A stretch of DNA of 64,000 nucleotides from Hymenopellis radicata (GCA_015501595.1 JADNRX010000001.1:868001-932000), one strand, 5' to 3'. Counted from the first letter of the stretch, positions 24,244 to 36,100 are shown. Program-made: numbers and translations. Notes: generated from the sequence alone by a model not told the origin.

Positions 24244-26640
24244 TCACGAAGTTGCTGGATTGTTGATCGGAGGCGTGTCGCGTGTATACCAGTCCTTCAT
24301 CCGAGTTTTCTGTTCATAGTAGCGGACAAGGTCGACGATCTGGCTGCTAGTCAACTGTCTTTCAGCCAAGCGATACTAACAGTGTAAACCGAGGTAGTTT
24401 GGAACAAAGGCAAAGAGCTCACATAAAGCAGCCAACACAAGGCTCTATGACCAGCGGCGTAATGAATCATTTCCCAGTATTCGTCTATGAAAGCCTTGGT
24501 CCCTTGGAAGTAGCTGCCGATGAACTTGGGTCTAAGTGATACCCGTCAGTTAACGATCCGTGAATGAAGGTGAGCTGAATATCTTACTTGTTCAATGTGA
24601 TCCACCGTGCCCAGAGCGCATGAATCACCTTTTGCTCGTCTGTATAATCCTCACTCTCGAAGATCTCTTCCTCTTGGGTTATGACGTCCCATGCTAGTAC
24701 ACCGAATTTCTTCATCGACAACACCCCAACGAGATCGTATAGTTTAGCACCAAGGGGACGGCAAGAATATTCGATGTCCTGGCCTCTGTCGTACGACTTG
24801 AACGGGACATAGGGATATATTGCAGCTGGCCCAAGGCGGTTCTCGGGAGGGGGTGGGGTACATGGTCTTTCTTCGACGCTGGATCTGAGTCACGGTTAAA
24901 TGAGCGAGATCGCGGCCGGAAAAGAGTACTCACTCGTCGTCTTCGTCTAACTGAGGGGGTGCGCGTTGCACCGGAGACTTTACTAATGCCTTCTTTCTCC
25001 TTGTGGACCTTCGTAGTTGCGGGACAGGCGTCCTTTCTGCTTCGCTGTCCCAAAAAGCGCTAGCTTCTAGAGACGGTCCACGAGAATCCTCAGTAACAGA
25101 TGAGGGATCAGTTTCCTGGCCCGAAGACAATTGTGATTCTTCGGTCGCCTCCCTCGAAGTTTCTGGTGGTGTTCCAGGCAGAACAACACCAGTTGATGGG
25201 TACACCGTGGGCAATTCACTATATAAAATCGTTAACAACGATGGCCTGCACTGAGTTAGAACTCAAACATACTCTGGAGCATCGTCAGTTGTAGCTACGT
25301 TGCCTTCTGGACTGTGTAGAGCTTCAACGGGTTCGGGAGAGACTTGTATCTCGGCAGGAATCAGACTGCCACTGCTTGGTTAGTGATTGTTAGAAGACAA
25401 GTGAGGAGTATAACACGGACCGTGACGGGAGAGTTAAATGAAGCCTAAACGTAGGTCGATCTTTCTGATCAAAAGTGAGGAGTAGTTAAAAGAGAAGATG
25501 GAATAACCGCTCACAGGCGCATCGTAGAAATTGAAAACCTGACTACACTTTACTTCAAATTCAGCATGGTTCCACCTCAGATGGGCAAGCAGCATATGCT
25601 GCGTCCGGAATGGGACCAGACCTTGTTCCTTGCAAAGAGGACAACACCAACCTCGTGTCGTCGTAGAATAAGACATATTCTTCCCCTGCTCTGTCTGATA
25701 TGTGAGGATAACGTCAATATCTGGAGGAAGCGAAGCAGATGGTAGGTCTGTTTTCACGCCAGCCTTCCTACATGCTCTCAAGAATCCAGCACGGAGATTT
25801 CGTGGGAGGAAGGGTAAACGGTGAACTGGACGAAGGGATTCCAGCAAAGATTGGAGTTCGGGAGGTGGAACATGTGGTATTATACAAACTTCTTCATCGT
25901 CGTCAGAAGTGTCATCAATTGCAGGTTCCAGTTCAAGTTCGTCCTCGGAAGACACGGATAACGCAGAATCAGTGTCTTCAGAGGAAGAGTCGTCTTCCTG
26001 TTCCTCGTCAACTAAATCAAGCATTTGTGCTGGCCTATTCACGTTCAGCCCGATACACGATGAGGAAGAGCTACGCTTACTTGACCGGTTGAACCCGCTC
26101 ATGGATAGTGAATCCTAGACCAAGAACAAAGCGGGGTTGCTCGACAGTCGACGACGATGAAGACTTTCTCGCCTTCTGATACGTTCCAGCACTAGCCGCT
26201 GGCCGTTTGCTACTCAGAAGCTGATGGTTGATAATGTCCTCCTGCTGTTTCCACGGCGGAGGAGCCGGCAATCTTGGAAACTTTTTAGCAGTCCGACCTA
26301 CTGACGGGTCCCATATAGCTGTGTTTGTTCGCTAAGGGAAGGAGAGTTATGGATTTTTTGCTTATGAATGTTCTTCACGACTGACCTTCACCGTTTTGCG
26401 AGTGAGCCCCGAAGTCAGGCTGAGGCGGCCCAAATTCTGAGCTAGCCTACCAGTACCGTCATCTGGTTTTAGCAATGGCGCTCTACTTCTGGCCTGGTTT
26501 CTAGAGGTATTTTGCACACTCGTGAATAATGGTCTCGGGGGCAACTGGGATTCATTCGGCCGTATTGTAGGCCCCGCTCTGTACCACCTATTATCGTAGA
26601 TCTCGTCTCTCCGTGTCTGCGCCATCGAGTAGAGCGGCAA
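24244..26640 (-). CDS. Suz12-like protein with C2H2 finger and VEFS-box (putative PRC2 subunit)
   Basis: Putative subunit of a Polycomb repressive complex 2 that methylates histone H3K27. The N-terminus (start 26640, MPLYSMAQTRRDE; MAQTRRDE is an alternative) is basic and disordered. The third exon carries an acidic Ser-rich run, then LPFLPRNLRAGFLRACRKA and a finger CPLCKEQGLVPFRTQHMLLA followed by HLRWNH, matching the Suz12 finger layout. A disordered linker follows (LRRSTRRKKALVKSPVQRAP). The C-terminal domain reads YDLVGVLSMKKFGVLAWDVI, VIHALWARWITLNKPKFIG, FIDEYWEMIHYAAGHRALCW, then through an intron YRLAERQLTSSQIVDLVRYY, ending NPATS. This follows the VEFS-box pattern (aromatic-rich, W-x-R/H, then a helical end). 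All splice junctions keep the frame. The family call is inferred from motif layout, not a search. Confidence 0.62.
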
Positions 26641-27095
26641 GGTCTCCGGTTCAAGGCAAGATCAAAGTTCGAGGTCAACGCAGTTTGAACGCAGTCGCTA
26701 TCTAGGTCTTCGGCATCTGCCGAGAAACTCAGTTACTGCGGCCCTACCACTGCAAGCATTCTTCAAGCGGTGGTGCAGAAAAATGCATTATCTTGGCCTA
26801 GTCAACATGCGACGTTGCGGGGAAAGTGGCGTCACAAGCTTAAGGTTGAATCTGAGACCTCACTAAAGTATAGGACCTCCAATCAGAGGATTTCTTGAAG
26901 GAGCTACAGCGTCGATCGCAAATCCCGTAGAACCGCGTCTTTCTCTATATAAGCAACTCCCAGCAGCATCGTCGACTATATACACCAAAATGCAGGCATA
27001 GGAACCGTGTATCGGGGAGATTTCACGTAATAGCCTCATCAGACGGTCTCGTTGCATTTGCAAATTCTCTGATACGAACGTTGCCTTCTGACTCC
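26641..27095. promoter_or_regulatory. Divergent intergenic region, VEFS-box gene / unknown gene
   Basis: About 455 bases shared by two divergent genes. The minus frame that crosses 26863-27408 has no recognisable domain. A TATATAAGC-like sequence occurs at 26945-26953. No further element can be named. Confidence 0.35.
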
Positions 27096-28055
27096 ATGCC
27101 TGCTGTGAGTAATTTTTTTTTGACTCCCTCGTGTCCGGCCTGACTTGTACACAGACGAAAGCTACCGCCACCAAAAAGGCGCCCGCGAAAAAGACCGCCA
27201 AGCAGGCTGGCGAGAAACGCGCTCGATCGCCAATAGCGTCCGATGACTCTGACTCCAGCAGCAATTCTGAGGACGAGGAGTTGACGGAGCCCCCAGTCAA
27301 GCGCAAAAAGGCTGAGGACGAGGAGGTATGTGAACTTAGCATATTACGAAATTTTTCACTCAACTCGCGCAGAAAACAAAGGTATGTATGGCATACCTCG
27401 AATGACACGTCTCCAAGCTAAACGCCAAAATCAAGGTTGCAGAGGAAGAGCCCGAATCCATTCAAGTGCGTTCAGCTCTGCTACCTGAGGTTTCCCTTGA
27501 CAATTAAAGGACATTAAGCTCTATGGGAAATACGACCTGTACGCCAAACACCTTCCCTTCCTCCAACTCGAAACAGGCGGCTCTCCCGACTTCGAGAAAC
27601 TTCTTGAGGTCATGAAGCGCTTGCAAGCCAAACCCGATTACAGTGCTCGAGTAGCCATCCCAGAATTTCACGCTACAAATGCTGGCGCATTCGAGCCTCG
27701 AGGATTTAAGGACCCCATAGACCCCGTTTACGGCGAACAATATGAAGTCGCCCTGGAAGGGATCAAGCTCATTGAGAAGAAGGACCCGATCATCAAAGCT
27801 AGCATGTCGATCACCAACGGCGGTTGTGGCGTTGCCAGTTCCTCCGGTGCCATCAGTATGCATCGTTGCTGGGCTAAGCCTGCTGCCGATGACGGGTTGG
27901 ACGAAATCTTCGAGGCCAGTTTCAATTTACATGTCTCTTACAGCAACATGTATCGCAGGAAACACCTTGATGACATCACTGATATAGATTCGGAATACTG
28001 GGGGATCCGTGCCAGAAAAGATGCTTCTGGTGAAGAGATCGGATTGGCTTTGTAG
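27096..28055 (+). CDS. Hypothetical protein with basic H1-like tail and unknown C-terminal domain
   Basis: Not recognised. The first exon is only MPA (27096), joined through an intron to TKATATKKAPAKKTAKQAGE. This Lys/Ala/Pro tail resembles histone H1 tails, followed by an acidic run (SDDSDSSSNSEDEELTE) and a basic patch PPVKRKK that could be a nuclear signal. Short exons then lead to a compact domain: DIKLYGKYDLYAKHLPFLQL, MKRLQAKPDYSARVAIPEFH, YGEQYEVALEGIKLI, SMSITNGGCGVASSSGAISM, LDDITDIDSEYWGIRARKDA, ending EEIGLAL. About 240 residues in total. The layout suggests a nuclear or DNA-associated protein, which is inference only. The exon frames are consistent and the gene looks intact. Confidence 0.6.
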
Positions 28056-28408
28056 TAGGCGGAGAGATTGGATCATATTGTTGTCCTTGATACCGTGATG
28101 ATGTAGTGTCCCTGCAATGACGTTTCGTGGACTTAAGTCTTACTGTGATGTGTTTCGCCGTGCGCCACAATATCTCTATGTAAACAGCGCGTGTGAGACG
28201 TAAAGCATTGAAAGTGTACTGCAAGCGAAGTACAGGTGCTGATTCCGGAATCAGTTGGTACAGCCTAAGCATCGTCGGTTAACTCCAAGAACTGATTTCT
28301 ACGTAGAATCGTACCAATCATCTGCCCATTGGCTACTTGAACTGTAGATTCATATTACTGTGACGTATGGGATGAGAAAAAAGCAAGACACTTAAGATGA
28401 CAATATAC
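28056..28408. other. Convergent 3' intergenic region
   Basis: About 350 bases between the 3' ends of the unknown gene and the Snm1/Rpr2-type gene. No coding signal that I trust. Confidence 0.4.
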
Positions 28409-28963
28409 CTAAAGGCCACTCAAGAAAGCGGCTAATCCTCCAGACGACGAGGATGCAGATCCTGCCTTTTCTTCACGTTTTCGGTTGCGGGCAAGCATAT
28501 CCTGCAGGGCTGATTTCTTCTTTGGACGCGACTTTGAGGTCGGGTTCTGACTTCTCTCCTCTACTGCTCGGGGCTCGGAAGATTTGACGTCGGGCGATGT
28601 CGATATGACCGCTTCTGGCTGCAGAACCGACTCTTTAATGGTGATTAGAGGGAGTACAGTCGTAGGATGCCGTCTCCTTTGCCTTTGCGAGGGAAAGACG
28701 GAGGCAGCGCCAGAGGCAACAGATATTTCGACCTTGTGGTTACAATGGACGCATTGCGTTTGGCGAAATTTCGTTCCGCCAGATTTTCGGATGCACCGCG
28801 ATGCGCTTTGCCCGTCGAAAAGGTAGAATCCGCAATTTGCGCAGAATTCGTGACTATCTTGCGACAAAGAGGTAGATTGCTGCCGATACAGAGCAGAAAG
28901 TTCTGCAGAGACTGGAAGCAGCGCGTAGGGCATCGACTGCTGGAATTTTGAAGTCGCATCCAT
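28409..28963 (-). CDS. SNM1: RNase MRP/RNase P subunit, Snm1/Rpr2 family
   Basis: Small zinc-ribbon protein of 184 residues, single exon, predicted to bind the RNA of RNase MRP or RNase P in the nucleolus (rRNA or tRNA processing). Helical N-terminus: YALLPVSAELSALYRQQSTS. Zinc ribbon: HEFCANCGFYLFDG, then TQCVHCNHKVEI, giving two Cys-x2-Cys pairs. The C-terminal half is disordered and basic (SKSRPKKKSALQDMLARNRK) and ends GLAAFLSGL. The start is the Met of MDATSKFQQ at 28963; an in-frame upstream Met at 29026 would add 21 residues that do not look like the family. Divergent from FES1 with 144 bases between starts. Snm1 (MRP) is preferred over Rpr2 (P) because of the long basic tail; the choice is not secure. 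Confidence 0.72.
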   Translation of the reverse strand: MDATSKFQQSMPYALLPVSAELSALYRQQSTSLSQDSHEFCANCGFYLFDGQSASRCIRKSGGTKFRQTQCVHCNHKVEISVASGAASVFPSQRQRRRHPTTVLPLITIKESVLQPEAVISTSPDVKSSEPRAVEERSQNPTSKSRPKKKSALQDMLARNRKREEKAGSASSSSGGLAAFLSGL

Positions 28964-29107
28964 GACGGCGAAAGAACAGAGCGTCGGGGGGTTAGGGTTA
29001 CGTTTATTCTTGAATGTTCCAGTCAAGTCGAGCAGCTTCTCTTTTTGAACCAGCCTTTATAAGCCCCAGTCAACCCGTTCTTGCATCAACTCTCATACAA
29101 GCACGAA
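28964..29107. promoter_or_regulatory. Short bidirectional promoter, SNM1-like / FES1
   Basis: Only 144 bases separate the two divergent start codons, so both 5' leaders and promoters share this interval. No TATA box is evident. The pairing links an rRNA/tRNA-processing factor with an Hsp70 exchange factor; shared control is an inference. Confidence 0.5.
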
Positions 29108-30377
29108 ATGGAGTCTTTACTACGATGGGGCATCACCAACTCGGACCCAAATGGACCTCCTCCGCAACCCAGGAAGGACTTGGATCCAGCCATTATTGAT
29201 ATGATTCTGGGCAAGTCGGATGCGGAATTGATGAAGGAGAATATGGCCATTGCGATGGACGTGAGCAAGTCCGAAGACGAACGGATAGATGCCTTGGATA
29301 ACCTAGAAATGGTGCGTGCAGTCTAACTGACTGTGTCGCAAAAATTAATAGCGAGGGCAGTTGATAGAGCAGATCGATAACGCGAACAGTAAGTCCCGGT
29401 TTATCAAGTGTTGGGGTCAATTGACTGACTTGTTGAAGACTTGGAAAAGTTGAAAATGTGGCCTTCATTACACTCGCTTCTAACATCGGAAGACGCCACA
29501 GATCCCATCATCATGCAGGCCCTGTGGGTGATCGGAACGGCTTTGCAAAATAATCCTGAGGCTCAAGAATCCGTAAGTTGTCAAACCATGTCAATAAAGC
29601 CACAATTCTCATCCATTTACCAGTACCTCGCTCTTAACCCGCTCTCCACCTTGATCTCCTTCCTCATCCCCTCCGCAACCACGGCACAGATACGCTCCAA
29701 GGCCCTATACACCCTATCTGGTCTCTTGAAGCACAACGCGCCTGCTGTGAAAGCCCTAGATGACCCAGAGACGGATGGATGGTCCAAGCTTCGTGACGCC
29801 TTACAAGGTATTCATCTCTCTCACTCAATACACACGCGTCCATTCAACTGCTTCCAGACCCGGAAATAAGTGTACGCCGAAAAGCAGCGTTCCTACTAAA
29901 CACTCTCCTCACGCCTACGGATGGGCCATCTACCAGTGAGAGCGGGAGCAGTGTGCACGGCGGTCAACAGCAACCTGTACATATGAACTCCCATGCCGCC
30001 AATCTTTTGGACCCGTCACGCACTAAGACGTCCACATTTGCCATCAAAGCTATTGCGGATCACAACATTCTGCCTGTTGTAGTGGACGGTCTAACACAGC
30101 CTTTACCATACGGAGAGGACGGCGACGTTGAAGAACCCGACGCAGATCTCGAGGAGAAACTGTTTAGGTATGTCTTTCTTCTAAAATCTGTCAAGTTTCT
30201 TTCTAATTTGCTCGAAGCATCCTCAACACGTACGCGGTCAGCTGCGGTTTGCCTTTGGACGACTCCCACAAAAAGAGCTTGAAGCTCTGGATAGAAAAAG
30301 AGAAGTCGGGAGCGAGCGACCATCGATGGGGTCTGAGTGACACAGAGTTCAAGAGCCTTGAGCAAAAGTTGCAGTAA
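29108..30377 (+). CDS. FES1: Hsp70 nucleotide exchange factor FES1 (armadillo-like, HspBP1 family)
   Basis: Cytosolic exchange factor that releases ADP from Hsp70 and helps clear misfolded proteins. The N-terminus is diagnostic: MESLLRWGITNSDPNGPPP. Armadillo-like repeats follow over six exons: ERIDALDNLEM joined to LIEQIDNAN, LKMWPSLHSLLTSEDATDPI, ALWVIGTALQNNPEAQES, YLALNPLSTLISFLIPSAT, IRSKALYTLSGLLKHNAPAV, ISVRRKAAFLLNTLL. The last exon reads LNTYAVSCGLPLDDSHKK and ends FKSLEQKLQ. About 335 residues, longer than yeast Fes1 (290), partly from a Ser/Gly/Gln-rich insert (SESGSSVHGGQQQPVHMN). Intact. The 3' end faces the IKS-type kinase with about 100 bases between stops. Confidence 0.88.
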
Positions 30378-30483
30378 ACCACCATAGATTATCTTACGAC
30401 TGCTGTATCTCTAGTGTCCTGTACTCTCGTCGTGTATCGTTGTATTCGCTAAACTGTCCCTGGTACATAAGTGTAAGCACTAC

Positions 30484-33003
30484 TCAAAGATCGCAACATC
30501 TATCATTTCTACATGCCGCTTTCACGATGAGAACATGCACTAAACTCAGCACAAGGGAGGAACCCAGTTCTTCAAACCAGGTGTCGACGATGGCCAGAAA
30601 GACGACGACGACAAGCGTGATTGTCCCAAGCGTGCCAGAAGGACAAATGGAGGATATATTCATGATCTAGCCAAGAGGTCAGCGTGTAGAAACTGCACGG
30701 AAATGACTTACCTTGAAGACAAGTATAAACGACTTGAGACTCCGTTTTAATAAACCAGACCGTAACACCAGCGATGTTTTTGAAGGCTGTAAGCGAGTAT
30801 CAGGTGCAGGCAAGAGTAGGCTCGTTTTCTCGTCTACTGCATCAGATTGCGGCTCAGGCGAAGGCTCCCTTGCAGGAGCCTCAACCGGAGCGACCGGATT
30901 TGGCGCAGGCGTGCGCTCAACAGCAGAGTCTGCACTCGAATGTCTTCGAACGATGGGCATCAACGACGTGGACATAGGCGTAGCTGACCTGCCTGTCCGA
31001 CGCGTTACAGGATTCAGCTACAACCTTATGAGCAATATAAGAGGTTTCGAACCAATGAATACACACCCTGCCTTCACGAAGAGCAGACAACACCCTCTCG
31101 CACGGTGGACGCGACGCAGGAGTGGGATTCAGTAAGCTCTCCAATAATATTAGGAAAGCTTGGGGCAAATTTCGCGCTTCGAACGACGCAGAAACGGTAG
31201 GCGTGGTTTTAAACCCGGGATATGATAGCACCTCCGCTTCCAAGCGCGACATTTTATCGTCCTCAGCTAGACTGTTCACGGTACTCCCGCTCGCGTCGCC
31301 AGCAGCAGCATAATGGTATGGGAGTTTGAAGAAGAGAAGTTTGTGGAGAATCATTCCTAGTGACCACATGTCGGATTTACTGTCAATTGTGCGCAAAGCG
31401 CCGGTCTGTGGGGAAGGGAGAGATTCCGGGGATGAATATTCGAGTCTGAAGAGAGGTCGTCAATTGCAATCGTATGCGCCGCAAAGAGATACTTACGTTC
31501 CGGTGTTACCTGTTCGCACGTTGGATGTATTGAGCATGTCTCGAGATGTCCCAAAGTCGGAGAGCATGGCACGGGGTCTGGGGATCGATTAGCGGCAAAC
31601 ACCAAGGGACAAGAATCAAACTGACATTAAACGGCCTTCGTCCCATGTTAACAGCACGTTGCCGGGTTTCAGGTCGAGATGAAGTATAGATTTAGCGTGC
31701 TGTAGTAATATTTCAGCGACAAAGGTGAGTCGCTAAAGATAATATGCACCAGGAAGGCCAAACCCTCAACGACGTCGCCGAATAGACTTTTTGCTTCTTC
31801 AGGACTCAATAGGTGCACCGCAGTCCAGGTTTGTCGGTACTTGGAGCTAGCACCACCGTCCATGCGTCGCCGCAAGCGCTCTTTCTCTTCAGGAGAGGCG
31901 CGCTGATACAACTTGTAGGCGCGGATTCGGGCAGAACGAGAAAGCAAGTCGGGATCACTGTTGGTGCCGGGTGAAGAAGGGCTGATATGTGCGTGAGTTT
32001 CACGACCCAGTCGCACGTCGATGAAGTCGTCTAGACTGCACGAGAAAGGTAAGAGTTGGAGTTTTTGGGAAAGGCCGCTGGACTCACCTGCCACCTTCCG
32101 CCCATTGCATAAGGATGCTGTGATGACAATAGTGAATGGGAGTCAATTAGACGAATGGAATGCTCAACTGCAGTGTCGGTACTTTTGGGCCGAAGGAAGA
32201 AAACTGGGTTGTTTCCAGCCACGAATGACTGCCAGCGGCTGAGTGACAGATCAGTAATGAAAGACTGCAGCTCACTGATACGTGATGATGTTGGGGTGAT
32301 GGAGGCGTTCAAGCAAACGGACCTGAAAGAAAGTATTGGAATATACCTCTGAGAGCATGAGCTTAAAGGCAAACCTCGCGCAGGATGTTCATTAAATATG
32401 AATGGGATTGGCCGACAGCTACTTTCTTTACAGCGAAATGACCGAGAGGATTGCCGTCCAGTACGTGCTGTTTGCACTTCAATACGAGATTCAAAAGCAC
32501 AGAGTCCAAGTTACCTGGCAGAGATACACGCTCCCGTTGGCACCCATTCCTAGCTTCTGCTCTTCAGTGAAGAAGGTCTTGAAGTAGCCATGTGCAAGTG
32601 AGTCGCGGGAGAAGGTACTCGGCCCGGCTTCGGCATTGTCATCAGGCAAAATTGGTGACGGTGGCGTTGAAGGACGCGACCACGTATCGTTGGCAATGGC
32701 AAGGAGATGGAAGTAATTGGAGGCGCGAGAGTGGGACTGGGCGTAATCGTCGTCGGAATCGTTATCATGAATCTCAGGCTCCGGGTGAAAGGTAGGAGGA
32801 ACCGTCTGCTTGCAGTACGGGCAGTGGCGCTCTTGTGGCTGAATGGATGAGGTCCGGATGGCAATGGCATGACTGGTCGGGTTGTAGAGGACGACCTGGT
32901 TGGAGGCGTGAAAGATGGGCTGCCAGGTCGTCAATGCGCCCACGCGGTCGTTGTCGGTGGCGGCGTCGGGAGATAGCGGGGCAGTGTCGGCGTCGCTGAA
33001 CAT
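30484..33003 (-). CDS. IKS1: IKS-type protein kinase with C-terminal hydrophobic segment
   Basis: Serine/threonine kinase of the fungal IKS group, about 690 residues. N-terminal region: WQPIFHASNQVVLYNPTSHA and a Cys motif HCPYCKQ. Kinase domain: glycine loop KLGMGANGSVYLC, ATP-binding Lys in GHFAVKKVAVG, helix-C Glu in LREVRLLERLHHPNI, catalytic loop LHLDLKPGNVLL (HLD in place of HRD), DFG in LSDFGTS, and SKSDMWSLGMILHKLLF. A long insert (about 100 residues, HAHISPSSPGTNSDPDLLSR onward) sits after the hinge LMQWAEGGSL, as in this group. The C-terminal part (after SLLLPAPDTRLQPSK) has a basic helix, then across an intron a hydrophobic stretch TLGTITLVVVVFLAIVD, suggesting membrane anchoring. 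Start at 33003 (MFSDADTAP); the stop is at 30484-30486. Divergent from midasin. Its role is unknown even in yeast. Confidence 0.78.
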
Positions 33004-33106
33004 GATGGTTCGAGAACGAGTAGACTTCGCGTTAATTGACGTAGGAGGCACGTGGCCTAGGCGATCAATTTTCAAATCGAATCTTTTCTTCTCTTCACAC
33101 ACCGCC
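33004..33106. promoter_or_regulatory. Very short bidirectional promoter, IKS kinase / midasin
   Basis: 103 bases between the divergent ATGs. It holds a pyrimidine tract (33085-33098, TTTTCTTCTCTTC-like) just before the midasin start and no TATA box. Both genes must initiate within or upstream of each other's leader. Confidence 0.5.
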
Positions 33107-36100
33107 ATGGCGGTTGCTCATCCGCTGCACATTGATCTGCACCGTCAGACCCAGCTGTTCCTCGCAAAAGTACCTTCGCAAGCCCCCGTAATATCCAGTG
33201 CCCAATCCACTGCAGACCTCCTTCAGGTCCTGTCCAACGCTCTATCCGAGCCATCTCTCACTCTCATCATCGAAAATTTGTACCGACCTATTCTGCTCGA
33301 CCTTTGCGCGCGCTGGATAGCATATCCACTACTCACCGAGGATCAACTCGTCGCCATCTGTCTCTTACTGGAAGTCCATGAGGAACTCTTTCCGTAAGAA
33401 AAAAATACCGTCTCGTCATGCTCTTTACTGACATACTTTAGCATACTATATCATCTCGTGGCAAGACCCGCATTAAAAGATGGACCTTTGGCTGGTTGTC
33501 CAGATCACCCGTCCGACAGACGTCGCGTAAACAGACTCCTTCTCGCGTACTATCGCATCCTACAGGCCAACAGAGAGCTTCCCTCCCAGCTACTCTGGCC
33601 TCTCACCCATCTTTCCACTATCATTTGGGATCCATCATTTGACAATGGGTCCCGTCTTCTTGCTATCCGCTGTTATGCGTTACAAAGCGGCATGGGTGAA
33701 GCCGAGCGCGTCAAAATCGAGGAAGAGGTCCTTGGGGAGATATGCGGCGTCGACTGCCCCGTCTTCTATGATGACTCCGTTTTAGATGTGGATGGTTGGA
33801 TCTTGCCAGTTATAGAAGTTAGACGGATTCAACAATTTCGCATCCAACTGGCAACCTCTACTTATAACTATTTCTCCGGCGTACCTTCCATAACACCCTC
33901 AGACCTATGGTACGTTCTTTTTCCGTCTCAACTTACACGGTGCTGAATTATAATATAGCTCGTTTGTGGCAGACATTGAAGGTGTCTTATTGCTGCGATC
34001 TTCGGACGTCGCCAGTGAGCCCTCGCCGCTGATACGGACAAACGCAACGCAACAGAATCTCCGTGTCCTGGCGCATCACCTCTCACTGCGCGTTCCAATA
34101 TTGTTGACGTCCCCTCCTTCGTCTGGAAAAGCTACACTCTTGACCCATCTTGCTCTCCAACTTTTCCCCCGAATGCCGAATCAAATTATTACCGTGCATC
34201 TCGCAGACACTTCCTTGGACCCGAGGTCGCTCATTGGCTCGTATGTGTCGTCTACATCACAGGCTGGCACATTCGAATGGAAGGAGGGCGTCTTGGTTCG
34301 AGCTATGCGGCAGGGGAAGTGGATCGTTTTCAAAGACATAGATCGGGGAAGTCCGGAGGTCCTTGGCGTGTTGAAGCCTCTCGTCGAATCTTTTGGCGCC
34401 ACGAAATGGATTGGCGGCTGCGCATGTCTTGACGTGTCTGGTCGTGGCAAAATTACAGCCCACCAGAACTTTGCCATTTTTGCCACACGATCGGTCCTGC
34501 CTTCTCGTAATGGCGCCTTTGCATCCCCCCTCTTTCTGGGAGCACACAAATTCTCTGAAGTGGTTGTTCTATCTCCAACTTCGGACGACCTACACACAGT
34601 GATCAGTGCCAAATTCCCGAGGTTGGGCAACTTGCCGACCCGAGCATTGATACAACTTTGGGAGGGAGTGAAAGGTCTCGGATCGTCCTCTTCAATGCGG
34701 GATGTGGGTATACGAGAGCTGGAGAAGTTTTGCACCCGTGTCGATGCTTTGCTTCCCTCTTCCTTCCAGTACGACGAGAGCATACTGGGCCTCGCGCCAA
34801 CCCTACCCGTCATATTTCCCAATACGCACTTCCGCGAGCAGATCTTTCTTGAAGCTCGCGATGTCTTCTTCGGTGCTGCTGCTCTCACAGCGGCAGTTCA
34901 GACGTACATTGCCTCCATTGTCAATGTCATCGCGGAGCATCTGGGATTAGAATCCGAGCGGAGTGAGTGGCTGCTGTCGAGATGGTCTCCCGACTTGAAG
35001 ATCGAGAAAGATGTCAATGATATCGTGGTCGGTGTACGCTCCGGTAATACTCTGCTCCGCGCCCGTCCCTCAAAACCCGGAATTTCGCCTCCTTCGACGC
35101 GTCCGTTCGCCATGCATAAGCCTGCTGTTTCACTCCTCTCGCGTATAATTACGGCTGTATCTCTTGCAGAGCCAGTGTTACTCACTGGTGAAACGGGTAC
35201 GGGGAAGACCAGTGTCGTAACGCACCTGTCGGGCTTGCTGCGAAAGCCTCTGGTGTCTCTTAACTTGTCGCATCAAACAGAGTCTTCGGATCTTTTAGGC
35301 GGCTTCAAACCTGTGGACGCGCGCGTTCCGGCTTCGGCTCTGCAGCAGCGTTTCCTGGATTTGTTTGGGTCTACATTTAGTCGACGGAAGAACGAGAAGT
35401 TTGAGACTGAAGTCAGGAAAGCTGTTAGTGATGGAAAATGGAAACGGGCCGTGGGCCTATGGAAGGAGAGCGCGAGACTGGCACGGGACAGACTGCGAGC
35501 GAAAGCAGGAGAACCTCCGTACGCTTTCTATCTCATCTTTAACAGATAATTAACTAGAGTTTAGGGTCGAAGTGGTACAAGACCGGGAAACGCAAACGCC
35601 ACGGAAGAGGCGCAAGGTAGAGAACGACTTTAGCGCGTCCGAAGTCAATTGGAACGCGTTCGAGAATGATGTTGGAGAGTTCGAAGTTCACCATGTGCTT
35701 GGAAAGAGCAAGTTCGCCTTTGACTTCGTCGAGGGACCTTTAGTCAAAGCTGTCAGAAACGGCGAATGGTCAGTTCAGCCTTGCAATAGGTGGGTTCGAA
35801 ACTAACGTTGCCATCACCTAGGGTTCTCTTGGACGAGATCAATCTTGCAAGCTCAGAAACTTTGGAGTGTATATCCAGTCTCCTTCAAAGTCCGACATCA
35901 TCCATCACTCTCACCGAGCAAGGCTCCCTGGAACCCGTGCCCCGCCACCCAGACTTCCGCCTGTTCGCATGTATGAACCCCGCGACAGATGTAGGCAAAA
36001 AGGACCTTACGCCCAACATCCGGTGTCGTTTTACCGAGATCGACGTCCCAGCCCCTGACACCGATCAGGACACGCTAGTCAGCATTGTGGCGCAATACAT

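Noticed and set aside
34181..34888. 235-codon minus-strand frame inside midasin
   Set aside because: Antisense shadow of the AAA1 region, which is clearly coding on the plus strand.
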